DNA of 64,000 bases from positions 216,001-280,000 of the forward strand of contig CATKHK010000064.1 of NCBI GenBank assembly GCA_949751835.1, read 5' to 3'. The position numbers were made by a program, and so were the translations under genes. Under the pieces are notes generated by a model, which ran no database searches, had not been told where the DNA came from, and saw only the letters and a program-made list of their open reading frames with translations. The DNA is from Blepharisma japonicum (taxonomy: Eukaryota > Ciliophora > Heterotrichea > Heterotrichida > Blepharismidae). Shown here one piece after another: positions 47,477 through 58,056 of this stretch (its first letter is position 1; each line of letters begins with the position of its first letter).

Positions 47477-47698
47477 TTATTAGGAGATGAATTCGAATAG
47501 AATTATCTTTTATCGGTAGCATTATGGATTAATCATTGCATAATGTAGCTAAAAGCAGATTATTATGATACAAGTAATAATATGCTTGCCATTGTTATAG
47601 ATATAATAAATTCAAATTATAAATGAACTATCTGCAAAGAATCAGTTTTAAATCAAACTACTGCAAATATTTATTAAGTTAAATAAACATTATAAAAT

Positions 47699-48337
47699 TT
47701 ATTTTTCAATCTTTTGCTTCTTTAACTTCATATTTTCTTGTAAACTTTTTATATACAACGCAATGGACAAATGCGTCGCACATCTATGGTAATCCTGCCC
47801 TATTGATTTACTCTTTTGAGCAGCCATATTAATAGGCTTTGTGCTTCCTAAAGAATAGCTAAAAGAGCCTGATAACTGGCCATTGACTCCAGCTCTCTGG
47901 GTCATCCCTTTCATGAGCTGATGGATCTGAGACATCGGATTATGGTCAAAATTGTTGGGATTATTCTTACTCTGACTTACTCTCGGCTTCTTTTTCGGTA
48001 GCTCGGGCGCAGGTGCTGGCTCTTGAGAGTTAAAAGCTTCGATTTCACTGATAAATGAGGCCAGACCTAGGATCCCTGAGATATCGTCATCTTGCATAGT
48101 TTTTGGTTTCAAACATTTGGTTCTCTATGTGAAAAGTACTTTTGTATGCTTTCTGGGGTCGTAAGAGTCAAGCTCTGGGTACATGGATTGCTTGTTGTAC
48201 ATGATTTTCGAACTACACTCAGAGATGAGCTGGAGATCTCGCATAATTTCTGAATGAGTAGCTTTGATCCTCTGCCTGTTTACCGAATTGAAATCAGATG
48301 AAATGACTTCCTCTCTCCACGTCTTTCTCGTCTTCAT
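47699..48337 (-). CDS. Unknown protein with one 15-nt intron
   Basis: 207 aa from exons 48337-48140 and 48124-47699. N-terminal part is helical and charged (RQRIKATHSEIMRDLQLISE), the middle is low-complexity with PAPAPELPKKKPRV, and the end is a short Lys-rich helix. The basic PKKKPR stretch could be a nuclear signal. No family recognised. Splicing is supported by the TAG inside the intron and by smooth continuation of the charged sequence. Confidence 0.6.
48125..48139 (-). other. 15-nt intron (unknown gene at 47.7-48.3 kb)
   Basis: Minus-strand GTACTTTTCACATAG with an in-frame TAG. A at position 10. Confidence 0.78.
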
Positions 48338-48562
48338 GCTAAATTTAAGTATAAATTGTTAATATTAGATTGTATGTGTGGATCAAAAACAGTTTTAAAT
48401 AACCTCAACATCAGATTGAAATCTAAATCTGCATGCTGTAATTGATTAGTCTGAATGAATTATGCACAGAAAGAAACTGACAACATAACTGCTTATAATG
48501 TACTCTGAGTTGACAAACTGTTAAAAAAGCACCAGAAAGACTGGCATGCTGATTAATCATAT

Positions 48563-49144
48563 CTAAGTGAAGGTGGATCTGCTCTGAGGAGACCTCGACT
48601 TTCTTCTAGGGCTTCTGGAGCCTCTGCGATCTCTGCGGCTGTCTCTGTCCCGGTAGTCTCTGCTTCTGTAGCTGTCTCTTTCCCTTGAGCGGTCTCTGTA
48701 ATCTCTGTAGTCTCTGTCACGATCGCGATCACGGTAATCTCTATCTCTGCTGCGATTTCTGAAGTCCCTGTCTCTGTCACGATAGTCTCTGTCCCTTCTT
48801 GGACTTCTTCTATATTTATCATTTCCCATATACTTACCTGGTGTAGGGCCATATGCTTTATTTCTGCGAGCTTTCTCTACTCTTAGCTCTCTTCCACCTA
48901 CATTGCTATTATTAAGCTCATTTTTGGCCTTATCGGCGTCTTCGGGATTTTCATAGGTCACAAACCCAAATCCTCTTGACTTATTAGAAATTGGGTCTTT
49001 TATGATTTTGAAATCAACAATTTTCCCGTAGTCTTCAAAGGTCTTTTGAAGGTCTTCTTCTTTGGCGGAGTAGCTTAAATTGGTAATATATAAGCTTGCA
49101 CCTTCTAATTCCTTGTCAGGGCTATTTGAATGGCTTCTGGCCAT
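48563..49144 (-). CDS. Transformer-2-like RS-domain splicing factor
   Basis: 193 aa. One RRM (about 17-93) with RNP2 LYITNL and RNP1 RGFGFVTY. It is followed by AYGPTPGKYMG, closely matching the linker diagnostic of Tra2 proteins ('HTPTPGIYMG'), then a dense RD/RS domain to the C-terminus. Animal Tra2 also has an N-terminal RS domain, which is absent here apart from RSHSNS. Likely a nuclear splicing activator, relevant in a genome with 15-nt introns. No Trp, TAG stop. The repetitive nucleotide pattern at 48600-48800 is simply the RD/RS coding. Confidence 0.88.
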   Translation of the reverse strand: MARSHSNSPDKELEGASLYITNLSYSAKEEDLQKTFEDYGKIVDFKIIKDPISNKSRGFGFVTYENPEDADKAKNELNNSNVGGRELRVEKARRNKAYGPTPGKYMGNDKYRRSPRRDRDYRDRDRDFRNRSRDRDYRDRDRDRDYRDYRDRSRERDSYRSRDYRDRDSRRDRRGSRSPRRKSRSPQSRSTFT

Positions 49145-49606
49145 AAATTATTAAAAACTTGTAAAAATGATCATTTAAAACTCAGCTAATGGAATTCGAG
49201 AATAAAACCATTTCAAAATTAACTGAAAATTATCACCTTGATATATTATGAGAGTTTTACTTGCTGAACTCCGTTTATAAATTAATTGAAGTTTTTAATA
49301 CGATAAAAAATAAAACAGTGATGCAAATTATATTAATTTTTATTGTAAACCACATATTACCTATATGCATGGATTCTTTAAACTAATTTTCTCAATATTA
49401 TTTTAACAAATTTAAATTAAGAAAATTATATTCAAAATTAGAGAAACTTGGTGATTCATTAAATTAAATTTCAAAATTAGGAAAAAATCAAAAAGATATA
49501 AATTTAGACACTATACCATATCTCCTTAATTGTATAACATGAAGAAACCTATTTATTTACCCCGCTTATAAATTAGCTAAAAACAAAATTTCATAAAGTA
49601 GATTAA
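49145..49606. other. Intergenic
   Basis: About 460 bp of AT-rich sequence between two minus-strand genes. Nothing recognised. Confidence 0.5.
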
Positions 49607-50155
49607 TTAGTTAATTTCAATGATATCTGTATCTAAAATGACTAATTCTCTTGGCCTTGGCTTTAATTGATCAACAACTATTTTAGTAAAATAATAATTA
49701 TTGCCTGAAAGATAACGTCCTTGGCAGTGTGCCCAACCTTCTCCGTAAAATTTCACATCTTTTCATTGTGTGTCCATATAGAATTTTCCTTTATTACTGT
49801 TTGGTATATTTAATTTGTATCATAGCCATCCTAAAATGCCTTGATCATCAAAAGTAACTTTTGGCAAAGCTAAAAGTAGCGTTTTAGGTGAGATGTAGCG
49901 ATCTAAATCATCTGAACTCTCCAAATGATGCCTTAGAAGTCTATATGAAAATTACTGATTTAGCTTTGTTTTCCTTTCTTCTATTTCTGGAATTAGATTA
50001 AGCTCAATGATACCTAGTCGGTTTAAAACATTATATGCACAGCAAGCAAATCCTAGATAATGCAAAGGTTGGAACGGAAAGGCAAGTGTCCCCAAGCAAA
50101 ATGCAGAAGCACCAATTCAATATTTTTCCCTTTGAAATATAAACCTTTGCATCAT
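49607..50155 (-). CDS. Small membrane protein with intron, unknown
   Basis: 177 aa from exons 50155-49956 and 49940-49607. Invisible to a standard-code ORF scan because of TGA codons (read as Trp) and a 15-nt intron. N-terminus has a hydrophobic hairpin (about 13-48, WIGASAFCLGTLAFPF then HYLGFACCAYNVL). After the splice comes a soluble domain of about 110 aa (ILGWLWYKLNIPNSNKGKF..., YGEGWAHCQGRYLSG...). No family recognised, but the frame is coherent from ATG to TAA. The first of two adjacent ATGs is used; the second would remove one residue. Confidence 0.6.
49941..49955 (-). other. 15-nt intron (small membrane protein)
   Basis: Minus-strand GTAATTTTCATATAG, carrying an in-frame TAA. A at position 10. 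Confidence 0.75.
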
Positions 50156-50435
50156 TTTATAATTTTGGCATGCTCAATAGAGGCTTAATTCTGAATTATA
50201 CAGCTTTATTTATAATATCTAGAAAAATGATATTACTCTATTTATTATTTTATTAGCTACCTAGTGCTAAAAACTCTTCGATTGCAGAATATAAGCTATG
50301 CCTCTTCAAAATTTTTCCTGAATTTTCTCAAATCATATATCTAAAGAAATATTAATTCCTAGTAAGAAACATTTTTGGTTATTTATCAGCATATTAATTA
50401 TCACTGAATATTTTACTTGTAAAATATAAATAGAA

Positions 50436-51959
50436 ATGGGATGTTTATGCTCTGGAAAAACTGAAATAAGCTTAAATACAAATAATAGACCTAGAAGAAT
50501 GTCCTTTGACGTCCCCTATGAATATGAAACTATTGATATCTCTCCATCCGTCATAAAAACCCTATCTTTCTACCAAGTATATGAATTAGAGCCGAACCCA
50601 ATAGGTGGAGGTTTACATGGAGAGATTCGAAAATGCAAGCACAGACGTACTCAAGAAGAAAGGGTTGTGAAGATAATATCAAAGGAAGGCCAAGAGAGTG
50701 AACAGAATAACTCTGTATTAAATCAAGTAAACACTTTAAAAGCTCTTGATCACCCCAACATATTAAAGATGATTGACTTTTTTGAAGGGAAAACTGACTA
50801 TTTTTTGGTCTTGGAGTATCTCGAAGGAGGAGACTTGTGTGACAAAATCACAAGTGGGGTGAGTTTTTCAGAGAAGCAAGCTTGCTCTGCTATGAAGCAG
50901 ATATTATCAGGAGTAAGCTATATGCATAGTAGAAGGCTAGTACATAGAGACATGAAGCCTGATAATATTTTGATAGTAAATCCTGAGGGAAGTGACAATT
51001 TTTCACTAAAAATCATTGACTTTGACTTAGTGACAAGATGTCCTAAAGGAACGATGCTGAAAGAAATTGTGGGAACTGTTGATTATATGGCACCAGAAGT
51101 GTTTGATGGAAATTATAATGAAAAATGTGATGTATGGAGCTGTGGAATTATTCTTTATGCTCTACTTGATGGAACTTTGCCTTTCACTGGAAAAAATACA
51201 ACTGCTCTTATAAATAGTATCAAAAAAGGGAAATTTCCGATGACTCGGCCTAACTGGGATAGGATTTCTGAAGATGCCAAAGATCTACTAAGGAAGCTTC
51301 TGACTAAAGATCCTAAGCGACGCATATCTGCACATGAAGCCTTATCACACGCTTGGTTTAGAGAAACAATAATTGAAGATATCGACATTCCTTCCATTTT
51401 ATCTAAGCTTCAGTTTTATGAAACTTCTTCCAAACTGAGAGAAGCCTTAATTTCTTTCATCCTCAACCAAGTCATGCTTCAAAGCAACTTTTCTGAGCTT
51501 GAACTAGCTTTCCGAACAATGGATTTAAATGGCGATGGGGTTATTTCTCAAGCAGAGCTAGACTATTATCTACGAAAAACCATGAGCGAAAAAGAAGCGA
51601 AAATTCAGGCTGAGATAATAATAAATAAAGTTGACCGAGACTCCAATGGTGTTATCGACTATTCTGAGTTCATAAGGGCTACATTAGGCACCAAAGCAAT
51701 TTTTTCTCGAGAAAATATTATAAAAGCTTTTATTATGTTTGACCAAGAAAATAAAGGAGTGATTTCTAACGAAGATTTAATAAAGCTGGTTTCAGATCAG
51801 AATAATATTGATAGAGAACTCATGCAGGAATTTTTAAGAGAAGTTGACCCTGAAAGTACGGGTAAGTTTGAGGTCAAAGATTTTGAAGAAATGCTGATGT
51901 CAGATACTGAATCTATAGGAAAGTTTGATGAAAAATTGGAAGAGACGCTGGCGATTTAG
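50436..51959 (+). CDS. Calcium-dependent protein kinase (CDPK), N-myristoylated
   Basis: 507 aa. MGCLCSGK is a myristoylation plus palmitoylation start, so membrane-bound. Kinase domain about 47-305: VVKII lysine, HRDMKPDN (D172), GTVDYMAPE. At 195-197 it reads DFD rather than DFG; the metal-binding Asp is kept but the glycine is not. Autoinhibitory junction about 306-350, then four EF hands: DLNGDGVISQAE, DRDSNGVIDYSE, and two weaker ones (DQENKGVISNED, DPESTGKFEVKD). Expected to respond to calcium at the cortex. Trp codons are TGG, no intron. Confidence 0.93.
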   Translation: MGCLCSGKTEISLNTNNRPRRMSFDVPYEYETIDISPSVIKTLSFYQVYELEPNPIGGGLHGEIRKCKHRRTQEERVVKIISKEGQESEQNNSVLNQVNTLKALDHPNILKMIDFFEGKTDYFLVLEYLEGGDLCDKITSGVSFSEKQACSAMKQILSGVSYMHSRRLVHRDMKPDNILIVNPEGSDNFSLKIIDFDLVTRCPKGTMLKEIVGTVDYMAPEVFDGNYNEKCDVWSCGIILYALLDGTLPFTGKNTTALINSIKKGKFPMTRPNWDRISEDAKDLLRKLLTKDPKRRISAHEALSHAWFRETIIEDIDIPSILSKLQFYETSSKLREALISFILNQVMLQSNFSELELAFRTMDLNGDGVISQAELDYYLRKTMSEKEAKIQAEIIINKVDRDSNGVIDYSEFIRATLGTKAIFSRENIIKAFIMFDQENKGVISNEDLIKLVSDQNNIDRELMQEFLREVDPESTGKFEVKDFEEMLMSDTESIGKFDEKLEETLAI

Positions 51960-51996
51960 AAGGTTTTTAATGCTGTAATTAATAAGGATACATTAA

Positions 51997-53706
51997 TTAT
52001 ATAGCAGATTTTCTATTAAATTCGTTTTTCAAACCGAATTGCTCATATAAGTAATTGCAGAGATCAGAATTAGAAGCATCTTCAGCAATTTCTAAGACGC
52101 TTTTATTTTTTCTGTTTCGATGGGTTAATAAAGCACCATTTCCTACTAAATATTGTGTGACTCTGAATGCTCAGTTTTTTATAGCTGCGTCTGTTTCTTC
52201 TTTTTCCATATTTATACCATTTAGTTCAAAGAGTTCTTTTAATGTTTGGGTTGAGCAGCTTCTAATTAAAGTACCTAAATTCAGTCTTGCGACAAGTGTA
52301 ATAGGAGTTTCTCCAAATTTATCAGGGATATTTACATCAATACCTAATAAAACAACATATTTTATTAGATCAATTTCTTTGTTTTTCAAAGTTCTAACTA
52401 TAAAATAAGGGTCTTCTACAAGACAGTGCAAAATTGTTCCTTCACTAGAAATGCTAATTCTTTTATTTACATTTATATAAATATGCTTTCCAAGCCTCAA
52501 AAGTTCCAAAGACCTTATCAAGACTTCTGGATATAATTTGCATTGTCTCAAACCTGCAAGCATTTTCATATGAAAAGTTTCACTTTGCAAAATTGCATCA
52601 TTTTTTTGTATTAAAGTTGATACAATATAGTCAAATATTTCATAATTATAAGCAGCAGCCACTTTTAGGACTTCAGCACGAGTTTCATGTTCATATTTCC
52701 TAAACTGAACACGACCTCCTAACAATTTTTTAGCTTCTTCAGGGTTATTTTCTTTTATTTGTGCAGACACTACATGCATAAATTCTTGCTCCTTAGCTAA
52801 GTTTGGCTTGAAAAGATGAATTTTCAAATAAGTAAATGCTAAAAGGAGAAATGACATAGAAAGAGAAACGCTTAAAGATACACATACTAAAGTGTTAAAT
52901 GTCCTCATTTCTATTAAAAATAAAATTTGGATTACAAATTGTCCTATATCTTCTGAAAAAAATTTAATTGCTGGAAGAACGCTAGTTTTTTTAGCCCAAT
53001 TTCGCTTGTGTTCTTGACTTTTTTCACCTTCTAAGTACATTGTTTCATATTTTCCCAATAAATCGTATAATGCATTATATTCAGTCATTTGAAAACCTAA
53101 AATATCTTGCCGAATCCAAGACCTTACTTGAAGAGATATCATAATAACAGTTAGAACACATAAAATGATAAGAGAAAAAGGAGATAAAACGCTATCACAT
53201 GAATATGCAATTGATAAGAAACAAAAATCCGTATAAATATCAAGCTTTCCCAGCACACTTGTGACGAGTTTGATATGTTGAGTAATTGTAAGCTTAGTGT
53301 GCCCACTTAATGGCTGGATAATTTTAACAACTTTTCTTGCAGAAATATACTCAAAAATAAAGGTTCACCCTAGATAAATTCCACATACAACATGTGCATC
53401 TTCATAATGGCCTCCAGAACAGCCTACTACAAAAAGTGAAGGATAGATAAAAACAAGTAATCACAGACAAACTGTAAACATATAAGAATAAATAAAAAGC
53501 GATCTAACCAGAGGAATTAACTGCATATTCACCTCTCTAATTTTATCAGCCCGGGTTTGTCTGAAATCAGTTATTACAAACACATTTCCTTGCCTTCTGA
53601 AATTAACTTTTTCTATTGGAAATTTAACTTCTTCTATCACTGAATCTTCTTCAGAATCTTCACTAGATTCGCTAGAGACTAAAGATGATTTAATATCTTC
53701 ATCCAT
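51997..53706 (-). CDS. Multi-pass membrane protein with ankyrin-like tail
   Basis: 569 aa, one exon with TGA-Trp codons at four points. N-terminus is acidic and Ser-rich (SSESSEDSEED). Five or six TM helices between about 75 and 310, including the DIYTDFCFLSIAY and EDIGQFVIQILFL segments, the second of which recalls the EDxPQxxxQ helix of XK-family scramblases. After that come helical and ankyrin-type repeats (GETPITLVARLN, NGALLTHRNRKNKSVLEIAE). Could be a channel or lipid scramblase; I cannot decide. It is convergent with the CDPK gene, 37 bp apart. Confidence 0.6.
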
Positions 53707-53978
53707 TTTATCTTATATGCAAAATTATCTTGTTAATGCGCAGAATATTCTTAATGCATTGCTAAAGACTGTGGATTGAAATAAATATTTTAATGCTAGA
53801 AACTTTATTAAGGGATTTCTTAATAAAAATAATTCATGATTATGAGGAAGATGCTTAAAATAAGGTTTAAGCTATTCGACTGATAAAAAATAGAATTCAT
53901 CCTTAATCAAAAACATTAATAATCAAAGCAATCTTTAATTAAATTTATATTAAATTACATACTCATCTTTATGATGTG

Positions 53979-54629
53979 TTAAAAGTAGTGTTGACAGCTG
54001 CTTATGATTTTTAAATCAAATGTCAGAAGAGGGTTTTTAAGTGGTGACTTAGACTTATTTTGCATTTTTATTGGCGTTGAAGACTTACTCAAAGGTATCA
54101 AGCGGTTAAATAAGGATGTCCTTCTTAGTCTAGATCCAACTCACTTATGGGATTCATTAAGCTCAGTCTTAAAATGATTACTGTGAGCTCCAAAAACTGG
54201 AGGGCTAATACTTCCTTGTCTTTTTTGCTTAATTTTATATTCCTTTGTCATATCTGGTGTCATACATATTCCTCTATAAAATTCCGATCTGTTTATTTTC
54301 CGAGGCAAATGCTTATGAAAATTTTTTTTTTCAGCCTCATTGAAGAACTGAGATGAATTTCTGCGGTTTTTGGGATCCTTTTCTTGATACTTATTATCAA
54401 ATCTTGAATTCATGCTCGAAAAAGGTAAAGCACATTTTTTCACTTGGATGCGAGGCTTGAATTGGTTAATAATAGACCGACATTTTGGGATTTTTGGAGT
54501 GTCTTGTATTTCCATTGTGTTTGTACCAAAATCCACATACTCTGGCTGATGTGGAATTTGGATTTCCAAATAGTTTCTTGATTTTGGTGCTAAGTTATCA
54601 GGTTTGTCAAAGATGCTCCCAATCTCCAT
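53979..54629 (-). CDS. Basic low-complexity protein, unknown
   Basis: 216 aa from the first ATG (54629) to TAA. An in-frame TGA at 54141-54143 is read as Trp and extends the protein by 54 residues. Basic and Ser/Pro/Asn-rich, with no predicted TM or coiled coil. The style (IPKCRSIINQFKPRIQVKK, FYRGICMTPDM) is that of a disordered, possibly microtubule- or cortex-binding protein. No family recognised. Confidence 0.5.
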
Positions 54630-54833
54630 TTGTAAATGGAGAATAATATTCACATGAATTCTGGCAAATAATTTTTGACTTCATTAATTTCTTATTATTA
54701 ATAAAATGCTATAAGTTTAAACTATTTGAAACATCCCTTCTTGATCTGCCATTTTAAGTATTGTAATATTCCAAGGTTCTAATTATTTTATTATTTTATA
54801 TCTTTTTATCTTGTCTTAGAATAATAACTCAAA

Positions 54834-56849
54834 ATGGCAACGTTTTATATGCAAATACCTCATATGAAAAATTTCAAGCTTTATGAAGCTCGAGCTCTTG
54901 GCCCTTATCGCTCAGAATCTCCAACCAGGATATCTCTTAAGAACGGCCAAGAGGTAAAACTTTTAGAGTATGGGAAATATTGATCTTGAGCAGTAGATGA
55001 AGCAGGATCTTCAGGTTGGGCTCCTACACCATTTCTCAAAGTTGCTGAAGCAAAAATAAAAAACTCATCGATTTTTCAGCTTAACTTATCAATTGTGTGT
55101 AATCTTGCGAACCAATCACACACATTAACTTTTGAATCTGTGGAAGATGAAGCTGGTTTATTTTTCCGGTCATTTAGTGTAGCAAAATTTGATGAGGTCT
55201 CATTAGATGATAAAGTTTTAATTGTCCTTGAAAATAACCGAGTTGCAATATCTAGGCATGAGCTGTCATTAGAAGAAATTCAAGACAAAATGGTTAATGG
55301 GATTTTTATGGCGATTATTGAATTTAAACTTCACAGAAATTTCATATCAACTTGTGAAATTTTAGTGAAAATCTGTGATAGTCTTTCTATGCTGAGATCT
55401 GAAGAAGAGGAGTTTGCCAAAGAATCAATTGCGGAAATACATGAAGATCCGAAATTTTATGATGGTGAAGCAATTTTATACAACTCAGAGGTATCAGCTG
55501 TTTCTCCATGTCTAAGACTAGAAGGAATGCTTTATTTAACTACATTTAGAATTTATTTTCATTCTGACAGCCAATATTCCTATTTTTTTGGAATCCCACT
55601 ACTGTGTGTGGAAACATTAGAAATTCAAATAAATTCTGTAAAAATCAGCACAAAAGACTTAAGGAGCATTGAATTTATATACAAAAATGCTGAAGAAACA
55701 AAAAAATTTGCTGAAAGATATAACTCAGAGTATGGTAAAGTTTCATGCTTGAGGCATTATAATGCTACAAATCTACATGACAGCTATGGCTGGGATATAT
55801 ATGACCCTGTAAAAGAATTTACGCGTCTAGGCGCATTAGATGAAAACCAATATAGAGTTTCAGCTATAAACTCCACCTATGAATTTTGCAGTACTTATCC
55901 TTCATGCCTTATTTTGCCTATTGCTTTAACCCAAGAAGACCTCAGAGCAATTGCACTCTACAGAAACCGAGGACGGATTCCAACCCTCTGCTGATACAAT
56001 AAAGGCTTTGGCATTTTTCGCAGCAGCCAGCCTTCTGAAGGAGTTTCATTGAGATGCATCGAAGATGAAGAATTCATGGAAAGGTCACGGATAAAATACG
56101 TCATCGACATAAAATATAAAACTAATACAAAAACATCAAGCAGAGACTATGGAACTCCAATCTATACAGTCTGTCAAGTATTAACTGTAAATTTTCCTGA
56201 TATTTTGAAAATAAAAGAGAGTTTTGACCAATTAAAATCATTATATGAGAGAAAAGATTATTTTTTTACTGTGTTACACCATTCAAGATGGCTCCATAAC
56301 TTAAAAACTCTTTTATCTGTCTCCACATCTGTGGCTGATTATGTTCATTTCGAAAAAGCATCAGTCTTAGTGACTTGTCTAGATGGCTGGGATACGACCC
56401 CGAGTGTGACTTCATTAGCGCAAATCATTTTGGATCCATTTTATAGGACTTTTTGTGGGTTTCAAATTTTAGTGGCCAAAGAATGGCTGTCATTTGGTCA
56501 TAAATTTAGGGATAGGTGTAATGGCCAAGAAAGGTCGCCATGCTTCTTGCAGTTTTTGGATGCAGTCCATCAGATCATTGAACAATATCCGAATGAGTTT
56601 GAATTCAGTCAAAATTATTTAATTTTTCTTGCTGATGGGGTTAATTCAGGTTTGTATGGAACCTTTATGTCGAATTGTGAAAAGGAAACAGAAGAATTTA
56701 AGAAAGGCTCTTTATCAATTTGGAGAGAAAGGCAGCCAACATTTTTTATGGAGCGCTATATGCCATCATCTACTGAAATGCTAATGATTAAAACTTCAAT
56801 TGAGTCCTTGAAATTGTGGAAATACTTTTCAAGATGGCAGCTGTTTTAG
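54834..56849 (+). CDS. Myotubularin-family pseudophosphatase with N-terminal SH3-like domain
   Basis: 671 aa, one exon with TGA-Trp codons. About 15-72: SH3-like segment (ALGPYRSESPTRISL, VKLLEYGKYWSWAV, GWAPTPFLKV). About 220-300: GRAM/PH-like (LEGMLYLTTFRIYF). About 300-671: myotubularin domain with YGWDIYDPVKEFTRLG, FRSSQP and LWKYFSRW. The catalytic loop reads CLDGWDTT at 515-522, where active enzymes have CSDGWDRT. The Cys is kept but the phosphate-binding Arg is Thr521, so it should be catalytically dead, like MTMR9-13, and probably partners an active myotubularin. It may regulate PI3P on endosomes. Confidence 0.85.
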
Positions 56850-56949
56850 GATAGAAATATTGGAATAAAAATAATCATCGTTATGTTGAGGATTTACGTG
56901 ATTATCAAGAGTTTTATATATTAATTTCTTTTTTTCAAAATTCATTAAG

Positions 56950-57426
56950 TTATTGTCAAGGGCTTAGATTAATATCTCCAGTTTTATGAGAAGCTATTTT
57001 GCATGCCATCCTGGATTTAATTAATTTTTTGATGTTAATCATTAGCTTTGTTTCACAGCTTTTTTTAATTGGTTGCATTTTTGGCAGTTCACCTCAGCTT
57101 TTTGATTTTCTTTCCTTTCCCTTTTTCTTTTTTATTAAAGAACTAGGGAAAAAATCGGTATAGTCTTTCAAAGTTATAGATCTTTCGGCACATTTATAAT
57201 CAGAAGAATTATAATCAAGACCCTTTCTCTTATTAAGAATCTCATCATTTTTGCATCTACTCAAATTCCTAGACTTATTATAATTCAATGATATTTGCTT
57301 TTCTGATTTATTTTTGGGAATGATCTTCTTTTTTAAAATAATTGTCTTCGATTTAACCTCTAGCGGCTTTCTTACTACGCTAGCTGGCTTATAATTAATC
57401 AAGGCTTGCTTTAAGAGCTCTTGCAT
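56950..57426 (-). CDS. Small Lys-rich protein, unknown
   Basis: 158 aa when a TGA at 57094-57096 is read as Trp; TAA stop. Strongly basic, with alternating K-rich stretches (IILKKKIIPKNKSEKQ, LIKKKKGKERKSKSW) and no hydrophobic core, so likely disordered. Family not recognised. It overlaps nothing; its end is 100 bp from the stop of the myotubularin gene on the other strand. Confidence 0.45.
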
Positions 57427-57464
57427 AAATAATCTATTAACATCTATTAAACTAATTTAACAAG

Positions 57465-57812
57465 TTACCCCAGAGCTGATTCTGATGAGTAACGAACATA
57501 AAGAAAACCATCTGGATTTTTGAATTCATCATAAATACTTATCATCGTCTTATCTAATGCTGGCAAGTGGCCTCCTATTGATATAAATAATGCACTGGTC
57601 TTTGGTAAATTCATATTCTTCCTCAAGTTGAAGATAAACTCCTGAAATTTGAACCTTTTTGGGACCAAAAATCTGTTCTCCATAGTTTTGCTGTCGTTTA
57701 TTTCTTTGTCGTTTTCAAGGATGATTGGGATTTGATTAGGATGGGACTGCATAATTTTTTGACATTCTATTTTTCTCTGTTGTAAGTTTATTGAGTCTAG
57801 TTTGCGATCCAT
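57465..57812 (-). CDS. ATG8: ATG8/LC3-family autophagy protein ending in glycine
   Basis: 115 aa ubiquitin-fold protein. Matches ATG8: SHPNQIPIILEN (typical YPDRIPVIVE), KRFLVPKRFKFQEFIFNLRKN (typical KYLVPSDLTVGQFYFLIRK), FISIGGHLPALDKTMISIYDEF and FLYVRYSSES. It ends ALG followed directly by TAA, so the Gly that is joined to phosphatidylethanolamine is exposed without ATG4 cleavage. N-terminal helices are present but divergent. Acts on autophagosome membranes. Only 38 bp from the next minus-strand gene. Confidence 0.88.
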   Translation of the reverse strand: MDRKLDSINLQQRKIECQKIMQSHPNQIPIILENDKEINDSKTMENRFLVPKRFKFQEFIFNLRKNMNLPKTSALFISIGGHLPALDKTMISIYDEFKNPDGFLYVRYSSESALG

Positions 57813-58056
57813 TATAATTTATAAGTTAGATATAGGGAAAATAATTAAATCAGTGAAATTGGCAATATTCGATTAATCAGTATGGCAGTAGGCTATTGAA
57901 AATTTAATGAAAATAAGCTTTATTTATAGAGATGAATACTCCAACTTAATTGAAATGCATAACGAATCCGAAAAAGATATAGTTTTTTTAAAATTCGTCT
58001 TTTTATTAATAAAATATTTTATGTTTTCCAATTTGAATCCTTTGCTCATTTAATAA

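Noticed and set aside
48600-48800. Tandem TCTCTGT-like repeat
   Set aside because: Codes the RD/RS domain of the Tra2-like protein.
54954-54968. GTAAAACTTTTAGAG as an in-frame 15-nt intron in the myotubularin gene
   Set aside because: The residues it codes (VKLLE) complete the SH3-like strand, and it has T rather than A at position 10.
56868-57160. Coding-like plus frame after the myotubularin stop
   Set aside because: Would need a 1-base shift with no suitable intron, passes beyond the normal family end, and overlaps a better minus-strand gene.
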